A stretch of 64,000 nucleotides of DNA from Punica granatum (GCF_007655135.1 NC_045127.1:8937001-9001000), one strand, 5' to 3'. Counted from the first letter of the stretch, positions 1 to 12,109 are shown. A program made the numbers and translations. The notes: generated by a model from the letters alone, not told the origin.

Positions 1-11
1 GAAATTCCTTT

Positions 12-46
12 TCCTCCGAACATTCTCGGAGGATGTTCCTCCGAAC
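12..46. repeat. Inverted repeat far upstream of NRAMP2
   Basis: TCCTCCGA (12-19) and TCGGAGGA (26-33) form a perfect 8-bp stem with a 6-base loop. TCCTCCGAAC occurs again at 37-46 as a direct repeat of the left arm. It lies about 350 bases before the transporter start codon. It could be a promoter element or the edge of a repeat that begins outside the window; nothing decides between these. Confidence 0.5.
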
Positions 47-357
47 AGCCGTGATTTAAAAATTGCCCCTACTTTATTGATAATTACATAAATACCATTT
101 CAGAGAGGATTCGTCTAAGCCGATTCGGAAGGTGCAGCATCACCCTTGGAAGAATTCATTTCTTGTCGAAACGGGGCTCTGGAGGACGTGTCAGCTTGCC
201 ATTGGCCAGGACTAACCAATTTGCCATCGAATAAATACAGCGGCTGCAGTAGTCCTTCCCTCACTCTATCGACTCCCCTTCTCGCGCCGTTCCGACAGCC
301 TTTCCGTCAAGTCGGCAAAACACGGATTTGTCAAATCACCGGCAAAGCACAGAAGAG

Positions 358-369
358 CCACACGTGTGG
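358..369. promoter_or_regulatory. Palindromic ACGT-core (G-box-like) site before NRAMP2 ATG
   Basis: CCACACGTGTGG is a perfect 12-base palindrome around CACGTG, 21 bases before the start codon. CACGTG is the core bound by plant bHLH and bZIP factors. It probably lies in the 5' leader, so regulatory use is only an inference. Confidence 0.35.
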
Positions 370-390
370 ATCGGCGGCGGGGCTACCACC

Positions 391-2810
391 ATGAGCACCC
401 AATCTGACGGATCCAAAGGGGACGAGAAGGACGAGGAGGCCAGCCAGCTGCTGCCAACCCGGACTCCCTCCGACGGCGGATCCGATGACGAGGAGGCCGC
501 ATTTGAATCCAGAGAGAAGATCTCGATCGTCCACACGGACGCCTTGGACGTAACCGACGACGGCGCCACCGTCCTCCCTTTCTCGTGGAAGAAGCTATGG
601 CTGTTCACCGGGCCGGGTTTTCTGATGAGCGTGGGGTTTCTGGATCCGGGGAATCTGGAAGGGGACCTCCAATCGGGAGCAATCGCGGGGTACTCGCTGC
701 TATGGCTGCTAGCCTGGGCCACCGTCATGGGGCTGCTGATCCAGATGCTCTCGGCCAGGGCCGGCGTGGCCACCGGTCGCCATCTGGCCGAGTTGTGCAG
801 GGAGGAGTACCCGAAATGGGCGAGGCTGGTGCTCTGGTTCATGGCGGAGCTGGCCCTGATTGGGGCCGATATACAGGAGGTGATTGGGAGTGCAATTGCG
901 ATCCAGATATTGAGCAATGGCGTGTTGCCCGTCTGGGCTGGGGTCCTCATCACGGCATCAGACAGGTAGGTCTAACATTTGCAGCTGCCTAGGATGCTGC
1001 TCGTCTTTGCTGCCCCGTTCCGTTTCTCACCAAATTACTACTTCTAATTCATGCAATTCAATCGAAGTGTCTATGACCATTCTCATGTCCTGGACAACCT
1101 GGGATTAATAGATGTTTTCCCCTTCCAAAGTTACCGGCTTTATGCAGTTCCAAATCGAGAGAGTACAAGTACTGTCCTTTAGGCCATTAAAGAGTCTTTC
1201 TGATGTTTGTTTTTATACTTTTGTCTTGACTGTTTTTGTTCTTTTATGTGAACAGTTTCTTATTATTGTTTCTTGAGAACTACGGAGTGAGGAAATTGGA
1301 AGCTGTTTTTGCAGTTCTCATTGGGACCATGGCCCTGTCATTTGCCTGGATGTTTGGTGATGCAAAGCCCAGTGGAAAAGAACTTTTAATGGGTAAGATA
1401 AGAGTGAGAATATCAGTTGGAATTTAAAGACATTTAGAGGGTACAACTGGTATATAGCTCTTCAGATCGGTATAACTATATTTGAAATGCTCTCTGTAGG
1501 TATCTTGATCCCGAGACTTAGCTCAAAGACTATCCGTCAGGCCGTTGGAGTAGTGGGCTGCGTTATAATGCCTCATAATGTGTTTCTGCACTCTGCTTTA
1601 GTCCAATCGAGGAAGATTGACCCTCAGAAGAAGGGCCATGTTCAAGAAGCATTGAATTACTACTTGATTGAATCATCGTTTGCCCTCTTGGTCTCCTTTA
1701 TGATCAATTTGTTCGTAACAACTGTATTTGCGAAGGGCTTTTATGGGACCAAGCAGGCCAACAATATTGGACTGGTGAATGCGGGACAATATCTTCAAGA
1801 GAAGTACGGAGGAGGACTTCTCCCAATTCTCTATATCTGGGGCATTGGGTTGCTAGCAGCAGGTCAGAGCAGTACAATAACAGGAACATATGCTGGGCAA
1901 TTTATAATGGGAGGTTTCCTCAACCTTAAACTCAAAAAATGGTTGAGGTCATTGATTACTCGTAGCTTTGCAATAATACCAACTATAGTCGTAGCTGTTG
2001 TTTTTAACACATCCGAATCTTCGTTGGATGTTCTGAATGAATGGCTTAATGTGCTTCAGTCTGTACAGATTCCTTTTGCCCTCATACCGCTTCTTACCTT
2101 GGTGTCCAAGGAGCAGGTCATGGGTGTTTTCAAAATTGGCCCCATTCTTGAGGTTAGCTACTTGAACTTGAAGCTTCTGCCCCATTGGGTTTACTGCTAT
2201 AGATATGATCCATATTCATATTATTGTCCTGGGAAATCTAATCTGCTAATTTGTCTATGGGTGGAGTTCTATCAATTTAATTCATTTCTCTTGTTCTATC
2301 TCATGAGGAATTGCTGATATTGATCTTTCACCCGATATTTCTTCTAAAAATTCGTTTTCCACCATTTCCATGATCCCAAACTGAATGTATCCTATGCCCT
2401 CTTCTGTCTTTAGCCAAGTAATTGCCTTCCCGTCCTGTGTCATAATATAGTTAGGAATAAGCATTCAATTCTATATGGTTGTTTAATTCAAAGCTTTGCG
2501 ACTTTGTCTATTCCATTGGCTTTCAAAGCTCTGATTCGTGTTGTATCGTTTTTCTTTGTAGAGAGCAGCGTGGACTGTGGCTTTATTAGTAATTGTTATA
2601 AACGGGTACCTCTTGCTAGATTTCTTCTTCTCTGAAGTTAGAGGACTCTTTTTTGGTTCCTTTGTCTGCCTCGGAACAGCTGCCTACTTAGCCTTTATAA
2701 TTTATCTCATCGCTCGTGAGGGTGCCTTGTCTTCCAGATGGGTCAAATTAATGCACATCAAGCAGCAAGAATTAACTCCACAGAGTGCCTTCCCGTTGAA
2801 CAAGTTTTGA
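391..2810 (+). CDS. NRAMP2: NRAMP-family divalent metal (Mn/Fe) transporter, NRAMP2 type
   Basis: Natural-resistance-associated macrophage protein: a proton-coupled importer of Mn2+, Fe2+ and similar metals into the cytosol. Exons read 391-965, 1256-1392, 1500-2152 and 2562-2810, giving 537 residues in frame, the usual length for plant NRAMPs. The metal-binding DPGN of the first membrane helix is at residues 85-88 and the MPHN of helix 6 at 261-264; both signatures are intact. The family transport signature around [14 protein letters not shown] is present in exon 3. An N-terminal acidic dileucine (E16-A-S-Q-L-L21) fits the [DE]xxxL[LI] sorting signal of plant NRAMPs kept on internal membranes. 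The sequence (ITASDS before helix 5, [26 protein letters not shown]) recalls Arabidopsis NRAMP2, a trans-Golgi Mn transporter, more than NRAMP3/4; this subtype call is from memory. An in-frame ATG at 328 is less likely because family similarity begins after 391. Confidence 0.93.
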
Positions 2811-4168
2811 CACTAATGATATCTATTCAAGCTACTCATTCTAATCTACCTGAAGTAGAAGCTTGTATCCCATGATCTTTGTGGAACCATTCTAAAGGCG
2901 AAGAAACAGATTGGATGAACCGAAGCCTGCACTGACATTGCTGTAAGAAGGTGAATCGATCACAAACTTTAGAAGATGCTCATGGTACAAGCTCGTCGTA
3001 TATACTGAAGTTTTGACATGACAAAGGAGAAATGAGGAGAAATGCCTTGCACACATATGGTTTCGTCCCAATAAGATTTTCTCTTTACCTTGCGAAGCAC
3101 GTCTGTATATATGTAGTAATGCAGATTCAACGATTTGATCTGATATCGGACCATTCCTCGATTTTATGTGTTGATCTTTTTCTTGAGTTTCTTGTTTTTA
3201 GAGCAAAGCAATAAGACTGCCCTGTGTATTCGGCACAAAGAAGATCGTTTGCGGTTTAATTCAGGTGAATATAAAATCGGTTCTTCCAGACATTATCGTC
3301 CCTAAATAAGTTATCGATATCTCTAGCCGGCGGCCAACACCCCCTCCATCTTGGATGAGGTCATTGCAGCTTCTTGACGTTATCGGCGTCTCATTCTGGA
3401 TGCTGGTGGCCGCGAACCATCACCCCAAGATTGATCTCGTAATTAGAATTTACTTTCAAGCTCCATCTTAGGGTGGGCAAATTGCACGTGGCCACCGCTC
3501 CGAAGATGGTCGCAGCTCCCAAGATCGATTGCTAGTTTCAGCTTATACGTGGTGAAAAATGATTGTTCCTCAGCTTATTTGCAAACTAATAATAATGATA
3601 ATAATGATAATAATAAGTTCTAGCTAAATCTAAAGATACGAACTTACCAACAAAAGTGTTGGCTGAGTAAGCAGTTCATCCCCGTAAAGAAGAGAACACG
3701 AGTTCGAACCCAGAGAAACTTACTTGTTGGGAGGGAGAATAACCTTTAATACTCGATCTCCCAGCTGAATTAGTCGGACCCCATTAAATTTCTTGTTATC
3801 AGGGTACACATCAAAAAAATATATGAACTTTTCATTTATTTTTCTTTATTTTTAAATTCTTTTGATGACGTGATTAGCCATGTCAGTTACCATCTGGCAT
3901 GTTTGTCGTGACATTCATTAACTGCAACATCGGTAAAACGGATCGAAATTTGGACAAAGGGTAAATGGCGTGAGAAAAATGAACCTTCGTGTGTGTATAT
4001 ATATATATATATATATTTATAAAAACAAATGTATGCTAAAATTGGAAAAAAAATTTATTCTTTTAACATTATAGCCTGTCGAAATTGCGTCTCAAGTTGT
4101 TGTTACTCTTGGAATAACTTTAGAAACAAGTCGAGTAGACAAACCAATCGAGTCAATCAATCAATCCA
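2811..4168. other. NRAMP2 3' region and gene-free spacer
   Basis: The first roughly 400 bases are probably 3' UTR and flank. After that there is no supported gene. A (TA)n run sits near 3998-4015, AAT/ATG triplet repeats near 3587-3615, and a weak SINE-like block is listed separately. Confidence 0.5.
3657..3805 (+). repeat. Possible tRNA-derived SINE fragment
   Basis: A Pol III A-box-like stretch (TTGGCTGAGTAAGCAG) is followed about 30 bases later by a B-box-like GAGTTCGAACC at 3700-3710, the spacing of tRNA-derived SINEs. The cloverleaf does not close, so it is not a tRNA gene. No clear poly(A) tail or target duplication was found. Confidence 0.3.
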
Positions 4169-4177
4169 TATAATATA

Positions 4178-4834
4178 GGGTAAATAACAACATACATAAT
4201 GGTTTCAGAAATAATTTCACCACACATCATATTTTCAAAAAATTTCACGATACGTCACAATTTTTATTTTCTAATTTTCACCACACATCATATCGTTACT
4301 TTCCCGTCCAAAATTGGATTGAATAGTAATGTTATGAGATCTTTATGAACAATTTTGCATAAAAGAAAACTTGAGAGATTTAAAACAGAATAAAATAAAA
4401 AAATGTAAAATTAGAGAGAGAGAGAGAGAGAGAGGAAGACGACGGGTAGGAGCCTTGCTGGCCACCCAACTCCCCAACTAGGGTTGCCGGCCGACTTAGA
4501 GCAGGCCGACGACCTCAATAGGGGGATGGGTGGCTGGTAGGGACCGCAAAATTAGGGGTTATGTAACCGGCGAGTCCCCCCTACCTAATCTGCCCCTTCC
4601 TCTCCTTTTTTAAATTTAAGTTTTATTCTTTTTTAATTACTTCAAATTTTCTTTTGTGCAAAATTGTTCTAGAAGATATCGTAACGTTATCATTCAATTC
4701 AATTTTGATCGGAAAAGTAATGATATGACGTGCGGTGAAAACTTAAAAAAATTCGTGATGTGCCGTGAAAGTTTTTGAAAATATGATGTGTGGTGAAATT
4801 ATTTAAGAAATCATGATGTATAGTGTATTTACCT
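4178..4834. mobile_element. Mutator-like MITE with long terminal inverted repeats
   Basis: A 657-bp non-coding element. The left arm starts GGGTAAATAAC and the right arm, read on the other strand, starts AGGTAAATAC. The arms stay similar for about 200 bases, sharing AATTTCACCACACATCATA and AAAATTGRATTGAAT. The flanks are TATAATATA (4169-4177) and TATAATCTA (4835-4843), a 9-base duplication with one mismatch, which is the Mutator superfamily size. The centre holds an (AG)n run (about 4410-4432) and a GC-rich insert (about 4440-4590) unlike the arms. There is no transposase, so it is non-autonomous. Confidence 0.8.
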
Positions 4835-4843
4835 TATAATCTA

Positions 4844-5820
4844 TAAACTGGACTCCCAACTAAGGGTGGGCATGGGACGGTTCAGTATCATTTCTAGCAT
4901 GAATCGTAACCATCTCGAATTTTCGGGATAAGAATTTTATTAACCGTAACCGTAAATAAAACCGAATTAGAGGAAGAAAACCGTTCCGAAGAACCGAACC
5001 GAATATTAAAGGATCTTTTAAAGAAAATATAAACTTATGATTTCATTGAGTTTCACTCATCCACATACTACAAACACTAAAAAACCAATTAAACAACACT
5101 CATCCATAAAGAGGAAGTTAAAAAAGAATCCATCTAAAATTGGAATTAGTAATTTTATACTCTTTGCCTCACTTTTGACCTTCTATTAAATAAAAATTTC
5201 AAAATTTCATATATAATATATATATATAATAATGTTATAAATATATACATTGGGGGCGGGATGATAAACTGAGGTTTTCTAATTCTAGAAATCGTAACCG
5301 ATTTTGTTTTGAAATCTCGAACTGAATAATTCCCCGTAATCGATTGATTCGATTTTTTTCTGAATGGTTTTGCGGGAAGGTTCGATTATTGGGATTTTCG
5401 GCTTGCAACATAACAAATAAGGGTAAAATAGTAAAAGTTTTATTAATGCATATATTAATAGATATGAATTATTAATCTATCTACATAATATATAAACTTG
5501 ACTCCCAACGTAATAAATAGGGGTAAAATAGTAAAAGTTTTATTAATTCATACATTAATTGATATGAATTAATAAGATATTTACCATATATTAATGTGTG
5601 AATATATGACTTTTACTCTCAGCATAATAAATATTAATATATGAATTAATATGTATTGATATATGAATTAATAATTTTTTTACTATTTTACCCCATTTAT
5701 TATGTTGGGAGTCAAGTTTATATATTAGATAGATAGATTAATATATGAATTAATAAGGCTTTTACTATTTTATCCTTATTTATTATGTTGGGAGTCAAGT
5801 TTTATATTATATAAATTTTA
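4844..5820. repeat. AT-rich foldback repeat interrupted by a hAT-like insertion
   Basis: GACTCCCAAC followed by RTAATAAATA and GGGTAAAATAGTAAAAG occurs twice on the left (near 4851/5410 and 5493-5540). The reverse complement occurs twice on the right (about 5680-5725 and 5765-5815), so the block can fold back on itself. The outer left copy is split by 541 bases (4861-5401) starting TAAGGGTGGGCATGG. The 8-base flanks of the split, CTCCCAAC (4853-4860) and CTTGCAAC (5402-5409), match at 6 of 8, as expected for an old hAT insertion. The insert lacks clear inverted ends and coding capacity. Confidence 0.6.
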
Positions 5821-7499
5821 ATGAAATTATATGATAAAAAATTTTTTATTAGTAATAATAATAATATAAGAAAATGGTCAAAGAAGAAGGATTTCAAGCA
5901 CTTATTATGAATATAATCACCTTTTTTAAGCAAAGAACACACTTAAAATGATATTGACTTGGGTCATGGCCACTGCGGAGATAATTTTCGTTTAAATTTC
6001 AAGAGAAAAGAAAAATTAAAGTTTCATTAGATAAATAATTAAAATTTGTTTAAATTTATTCAAATTCACAAGCACTTAATATATATATAATATAATATAA
6101 TGTATAAGTAAGAAAAATTTCGTTATGGAATATAGAAGTTTAAAAATTTAAAGGTTTTGCAATTATTATTCTTTTACCAAATAAAATTAAGGATTTTGAC
6201 TTAACAGAATTTTTAAAATTACTCTATTAGAAATTTCTTTGATAAGTGAAATGATGAATATTCACGGATCTTCTCTCATAATTCTTGAATTAAATATTTA
6301 TCATTGTAATATAAAATTTACCATATCCAAATTCGTAAGACGATAAAAAAGAGATTGTAATGTAATACGAATCCACAATCCATATCAATTATTACTTTCA
6401 TATTTAATTTCCTATTATGGAATTTTCTAAACAAAATTTGTGCAATGCACGGGTTCAACAACTTAGTTAATTATAATATATAAAATTTGGAGCAGCACAG
6501 TGAGGAAGCTCTATGCCGATATTTTTTCTTAACTCAGTTCGTGGCTGAGCGTTTGCTCGATCATAATGATCGTAATTAATTATCATATTGAAAAATGAAA
6601 TACATTGCTTGATTCCCGAATAAATATTAAATACTATTTCGATAAAATAAATGTTAAAAGTAATCTTGGAAAATATGCTATATATAAATTGAAATTTTCT
6701 CCATAAATCTTCAATGAGTAAAATTATATTAATTTTTTGTATACGTCCGAGTAGGACTGTACCAAGCAACAATAATTTGTGTGAAGAAAAATTCTAATTC
6801 TTCTTGCGTGTGTTGACTTCTTGGTAATTTATTATTGATGGATCAGTTACTCATAGTTAAACAATGGGTTTAATTATCCTGGGTCTCACTAGGACACGAC
6901 TTTTGAATCATATAGAAGAACTCGAAATACAATCCCGAGAGGGAGGGGGAGAGAGGAAGAAGATACTTTCCTACAAAAACTTTTTTTTATTTTAATAAGC
7001 AGACCAAAATTTTCCATGATTTTACTGTTCACAAAATATTAAATCACATTTTCACAATTCAAATACCTCTCGAATATTACAATATATCATGATTAGAAAG
7101 GATTGTATAAGTATTGAAAATCGAATGACGATTTTTATGGCAGTACTTAAAATCGGATAATGATTTTCTAACATTCACTATGTGCCATGGAATCGGGCAA
7201 ACTACAAGTCCACGGGAGAGATATCAACTTATCGGGAATAATTATGTTGAAAAGAAAACATCTTCACGCATAGTTTAGATGTACTCTCCACACAAAATAA
7301 ATCTCATTTGGAAACTCTTGCGAAAGAAAAAAGGTATCAACTTAGGAGAAATTACATTAAAGGAAAATATCTTTTGGATGCACTTTTTCACCCATAATTT
7401 ATCTCTAACAAAAATTCTGAATGAAACAAGAATTTAGACGTATTCTCATTAGTAAAAGTAACTCGTTTGCGGGTAAATATAAAAGAAAATCTCGAGAAA
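5821..7499. other. AT-rich spacer without a gene
   Basis: Homopolymer-rich, strongly AT-biased DNA with no ORF resembling a known protein. A Helitron-like terminus near 6436-6466 is the only structured item noticed. Confidence 0.5.
6436..6466 (+). mobile_element. Helitron-like 3' terminus
   Basis: A GTGC-AAT-GCAC hairpin is followed by GGGTTCAACAACTTAG and then T. Helitrons end with a short hairpin, about 10 bases, CTRR, and insert before T. Here the end is CTTAG rather than a clean CTAG, so the match is imperfect. The 5' end was not found. Confidence 0.35.
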
Positions 7500-7675
7500 T
7501 TTGGCTTGGTGGTAAGGAAGTAGCCAACCTATTTTAAGTTCAAAACCCCATGAGGCTATCTACTAGGTCACTTGGTCCAATTTATCCATTTCGGGCATAA
7601 CATGGAGTTCTCGGCATCTATAGATTAATCGAGCGAATCTTGGACGCTCTCGGTTATCAAATAAGAAAAAAAAAA
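7500..7675 (+). mobile_element. Candidate tRNA-derived SINE with A-tail
   Basis: An A-box-like TTGGCTTGGTGGTAAGG begins at 7501 and a B-box-like AAGTTCAAAACCCC lies at 7537-7550. About 110 bases of unrelated body follow, ending in a 10-base A run (7666-7675). This order is typical of plant SINEs. A target duplication could not be assigned with confidence. Confidence 0.42.
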
Positions 7676-8410
7676 GTGTAATTTCACTAATTATATATCT
7701 TTTTTTGATCGATTTCACTAATTATATCTCATAAGAAAGAATAGAGAATATATATATATATATATGTATACATGTTTGAGGAAAAGAAAAGGAAGAAAGG
7801 AAAAGAAAAGGTAAAAATAAAAAAAGGGAGGAAAAGAAAACCCAAAGAGGGGGACGCAATTGGTCAAAGGACCAAGAGGCCTTGACAGTCTTATAACAAA
7901 CGCCGCGTATCAACAAACAAACCACACCCCATTATTCTCTCTCTTTGTCTCTGTCTCTTTCTCTCTCCTCCCTCCTTCCTCGTTCATGAAACCTTTCCAT
8001 AAATTGCATGCAAACTCTCTCTCTCCCTCTTCCCTCTCCCCTCTTCCCTCTCTCTCTCTCTCTCTCTGCAGACCGAGACGCCCCACCCCCATGTTTCCTC
8101 CTCCCTCATCAGTCTTTTGCAGTCTCCTCCTCCTCCTCCTCCTCCCTCCATGTCTCTCTCTTTCTCTCTCTAATCCTCTCCGCTTCTGAAGAGCGATATC
8201 TTCTCCGTTTCTCTCTCTCAGATATAGTCTTCTTTGTCGGAAAATATATCGCCTCTTATCTCTTTGCCGCTCCCTCCACCTTTAAGTAATCGCTCCCCGG
8301 AATCTCTTGGCTTGCTTCCCATCAAAAACCCACAACCCCAAAACCCCCATTAAACCCTTCCCCTTCTCGCCTTCTTGTCGGAGCGAAGCACCCCCAGCTC
8401 ACCGTACAAT
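7676..8410 (+). promoter_or_regulatory. Promoter and pyrimidine-rich 5' leader of the PUF gene
   Basis: About 7930-8220 is almost pure C/T, with (CT)n tracts at about 8018-8068 and 8195-8218. Plant genes often carry such CT leaders, bound as GAGA repeats by BPC/BBR factors. A purine-rich GAAAAG tract lies at about 7775-7845, opposite in bias. No clear TATA box was fixed. The first in-frame ATG after the tract is 8411; the codon used by a longer reading at 8375 is TTG. Confidence 0.5.
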
Positions 8411-11147
8411 ATGAACGGAGGCGGAGATGGAGAGGGGCCCTCTGGCTCCGGCTACTGGTTGCGGAAGCCCCGGACGGTCAAGTCAAACCCTAGCTCCCCA
8501 CGAAGGTCTTTTCTTGACGGACCCTACGCTGATCAAACCCTAGGCCCGGCCACCCTAGAGTCCGCCGCTCGCCCCGTGTACCGCCCCCGCGAGCCGATGG
8601 ACTATCTTTTGGGCGACGAGCTCGCAGGGGTTCTCCAACCGTTTTCCTTGATTGACGATACTGCTCGTCGGCTGGAGATGCTGAGCTTCGGCAATGGCGC
8701 TGCCGATGGTGACAGCACCCTTGGGCTTGATTATGGGCCTTACAGGTCCATGCCGGGGTCTCCTGTTTACGCTAATCCTGTCTGTTCTCCAAGATTTCAG
8801 TCCGCAGTGCTTAACCATTATGCCGAGTATCACCGGAATGGAGCCGGTCTGTTTTGCGATTCCTCGGGCCAAATAGATTGGACTGTTGGTGCAAACACGA
8901 ATTGCTTTTGGCCTAATAGGCACAACAGAACATATTCACCGCTGACATACGTTTGCCCGGGTTTAAGGAGCCTGCAGGGGAGAATAGCTGAGGTAGCCTG
9001 TGACCAGGATAGGTGTAAGGCTTTGCAGTGGAAGATCGAGCAGGGCTTAGATGAGGAGGAAATCCAGATTCTATTTCGGGAGATCATAGAAGATTTTGTT
9101 GTCTTGACGACTCATAAGTGCGGGAACTATGTCGTCCAGCAGTTCATTGAGCTCTGCAGTGAGCAGCAGAGGAATCTGATCACTTTGATGCTGACTGCTG
9201 GAGAAGCTCCACTGATTTTCTACATTTGTTGTGATCAATATGGGTACTGTTTTATTGGATTGCTAATGCCCGGTTTATCTCTTCAGCCTAGGACTCATTT
9301 GTTAGAAGTGATTGCCTTAATGCTTGTGTTCCTCTTGTGGCAGAACTCGGGTCATTCAGAAATTGTTGGACAACGCTACAACTCCGCATATAAAAACTGT
9401 TTTATTATCGACTATTGCTCAGAAAGTGGCTGAGCTAGTTAAGAACCCGAATGGTCGTCATGTGATCACGCATTGCTTGGAAAAGTTCTCTAATGAAGAT
9501 AATGAGGTAAAGCTGCTCTGCTACTTCTCCAATTACAAGTACTCACTGTTAGATCGATTGATGTAGTTGATGTCTTACATATTAATCGGCAACAACACTT
9601 GGATATCTAACCATTGTGGTGTTCTCACATTTGCATCTCAGAGTGTTTGCCTATATTTATGAGTTGATAGATCCTTGTTCACCTTTTATGACATTTGACA
9701 GTGTCCCCAAACTATGCTCCTTGGGCTATGAGTTATTCTGTCAATGTGTTCAAAGTTCACGGTAGATTTCAATACCTTGTCATAGAACGTTTAAGTGCTG
9801 TTTCATCTTATCAGAAGCAATTAGACTGAAACAATTGCCGGGACGCTACAACTGAAATTTATTTATGCATCAATAGAAGAACTTGTTGTGACTTTGGAAA
9901 GACACAAACTGCTGACTTTGTAACAATTTGACCAATTTGCCTGACTGTGTTTATGGTACAATATGGACTTGTTTGTTTCTATGCAAATAAATGGTTTGCC
10001 CTTTCGAATTAGGCCCGTGATTTTTGGGCCCTTCAAATGTACCATAGACATGTACTTTTAGTTTTATATATAAAAAAGAGAGAGTGGGCCTTAAAAGAAC
10101 TTTTATAATATAAAACGCCATTTTTCATGCTTCCTATATAAAGGAATGAAGCAAAGTCCACAGATAGTGAAAGCACTTCAATAAACTAATGAAGATGTAA
10201 TTGGGCAACGTATCTAAATGAAGTTTCTGCAGCAACTTGTTTGTCTATTGAAGCTATAATTGGAGTTCTAAAACTGTTCTCATGTTCTTTGACCGGTGTG
10301 TCACTATTTATTCTTGCAGTTCCTTTACAGAGAAGTGGCGGAAAACTGTGACTGTATTTCAACTGATAGAAGTGGGTGCTGCGTGATACAGAAGTGTGTC
10401 GACTACACTCGGGGAGAGCAGAGAAAAATGCTGGTTGATGCAATAATTGCTCAGGCCCTTTACCTTTCCATGAACGAATACGGGTTTGTTTCTTCTCATC
10501 TTTTCTACCCTTCTTCAGCTCTTCAATTCAATGATCTTGGCCTGATGCTGTTTCTCTTTGCCGTTCTCTTTTCCTTCAGAAACTATGTGGTGCAGCACAT
10601 ATTGAAGCTTAAAGTGCCAGGATTCACTACCGCTCTCATCAAGCAATTAGAGGGGAATTTTGTGTTTCTTTCCTGTGATAAGTATGCAAGTAACGTGGTG
10701 GAGTGCTGCTTTAGAGAATCAGGAATAGAGCACTTTATTGTGATTCTGGATGAGTTGCTGAGAGATCCTATCCCCATGGCAGTGTTTCTGGATCCATTCG
10801 GGAATTATGTCTTCACATCAGCTGTGGAAGTTTCCAGGGTCAGTACCTATTGCAATCTCATCTCTTATTTTTTCTCCTCTTTCTGTTTTCCACTCTAGAA
10901 TCAAATTTAGAGTTGTGATTTTCGGGAGAATAGACGAAAAGACTTGCTCTGATCTTTCTACCATGGCACCTCTGTCGGTTGCGTGCAGAGTAAGGGGTTC
11001 GACGCTATCTTCCACATGCTCCAGGGTATTATTCAGAGAAATGCCAAGTTAATTAATGGTCACTTCCATGGGAAGAAAGCGGCCACTCGGCTCGGGAAGG
11101 CTAAGCTACTGCTCCCCGACACAGCTGCAGCTCTCAAGAGGTTCTAG
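8411..11147 (+). CDS. Pumilio/PUF RNA-binding protein
   Basis: A PUF protein, a sequence-specific binder of mRNA 3' UTRs acting in repression and decay. Exons 8411-9243, 9344-9506, 10320-10483, 10580-10838 and 10989-11147 give 525 residues. About 190 low-complexity residues (SSPRRS and similar) precede the PUF domain. The eight RNA-contact modules can be read in order: C202-K-A-L-Q206, N239-Y-V-V-Q243, T279-R-V-I-Q283, R316-H-V-I-T320, C352-C-V-I-Q356, N388-Y-V-V-Q392, S424-N-V-V-E428 and N462-Y-V-F-T466. Repeat 7 is canonical (SN..E, guanine recognition). Repeats 4 and 8 lack the usual edge-on glutamine and carry T. The tail after repeat 8 runs to ALKRF. It resembles the shorter plant Pumilios (the Arabidopsis APUM7-12 group), from memory, so no symbol is given. 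Intron 2 is long (813 bases) and empty. Confidence 0.9.
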
Positions 11148-12108
11148 TTGAGGTCCCTGTCTCAACCTCGATGTGTTGTGCAGATATTGTCCTTTACTTC
11201 CCTGTATGAGACACTGATTTTGTGCTTTTGAGCACCGCTCTGTGCTATATATAGTGTAACAGCAGTTTTTGGCATTGATTCTTGGACTAGGACTAGTAGG
11301 AATTGGAGTTAACACCCCCTTTAGGATTTTAGAGACATCCGAGGTTGGTTGGTGAAGCTGTCACAGTGAGTATAGAGAAACTGTACACGTCCTGCTGTTG
11401 ATTTTGCGGTGACTTTATTATATGTAGGCCCTTTTGTTTCAAGTTGTAATTCTAATATCGCCTCCTAGATGTGCAGTCATATTCTTCATCTTGACGAATG
11501 ATCATCCTGTTTATGGCCAGGAAACCCGAAAGCTTTGCAGGTGTATAAGTCGAAATCGTTTTGCCTTAATGGAGACAACCGTGTTGTTTCTGGAAAAGGG
11601 CAAAAATAAGGCATATTTTCCGTCACCAGGGGAAGTCCAATAGGCCCTTTACAAGCTATTTCCATTGGAATCCAATTTCTAAGTTCAGACCATTGGGAAA
11701 GTCTATTATTCTGTCCTACCAGATACGGGATTCGCATAGTCGTGGTTGTGTAACCAGAGAATACTTAATACACATTCGGGTTTTTGGGCATCTCTTATCG
11801 TCTTTTCTCGAGGATAAAGAGTGCCAGATTCATGTCTACTGAAAGCATCCGTAACTTCAAGCCCGACTAATGTAGAGATGTTCATATTACATAATACAAT
11901 GCGTACCCTTTCCAAGGTTATGGATACTTAAGAAGCCCAATTATCAATATGGTTGAAATTTTCAATTTTTCTTATAAAGAAAAAACAATACTTTTCATAC
12001 GAACATATGTTTATTTGATAATTTAATTTATATCATTCAATATATAGAAAAATAACTAACATTTATACCATATGTATCATATTAAATAGGCTAGAATAAT
12101 CAATCGAT
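11148..12108. other. PUF 3' region and spacer
   Basis: The first few hundred bases are probably 3' UTR. The rest has no recognisable gene; short ORFs on both strands have no family features. Confidence 0.45.
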
Positions 12109-12109
12109 A

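Noticed and set aside
328..390. Longer NRAMP2 start at ATG 328
   Set aside because: The added residues ([10 protein letters not shown] and following) are unlike family N-termini; similarity begins after the ATG at 391.
336..953. 205-residue minus-strand ORF opposite NRAMP2 exon 1
   Set aside because: A shadow of a GC-rich coding exon with no domain.
8375..8410. Longer PUF start at 8375
   Set aside because: The codon there is TTG, not a normal plant start; ATG at 8411 is the first in frame.
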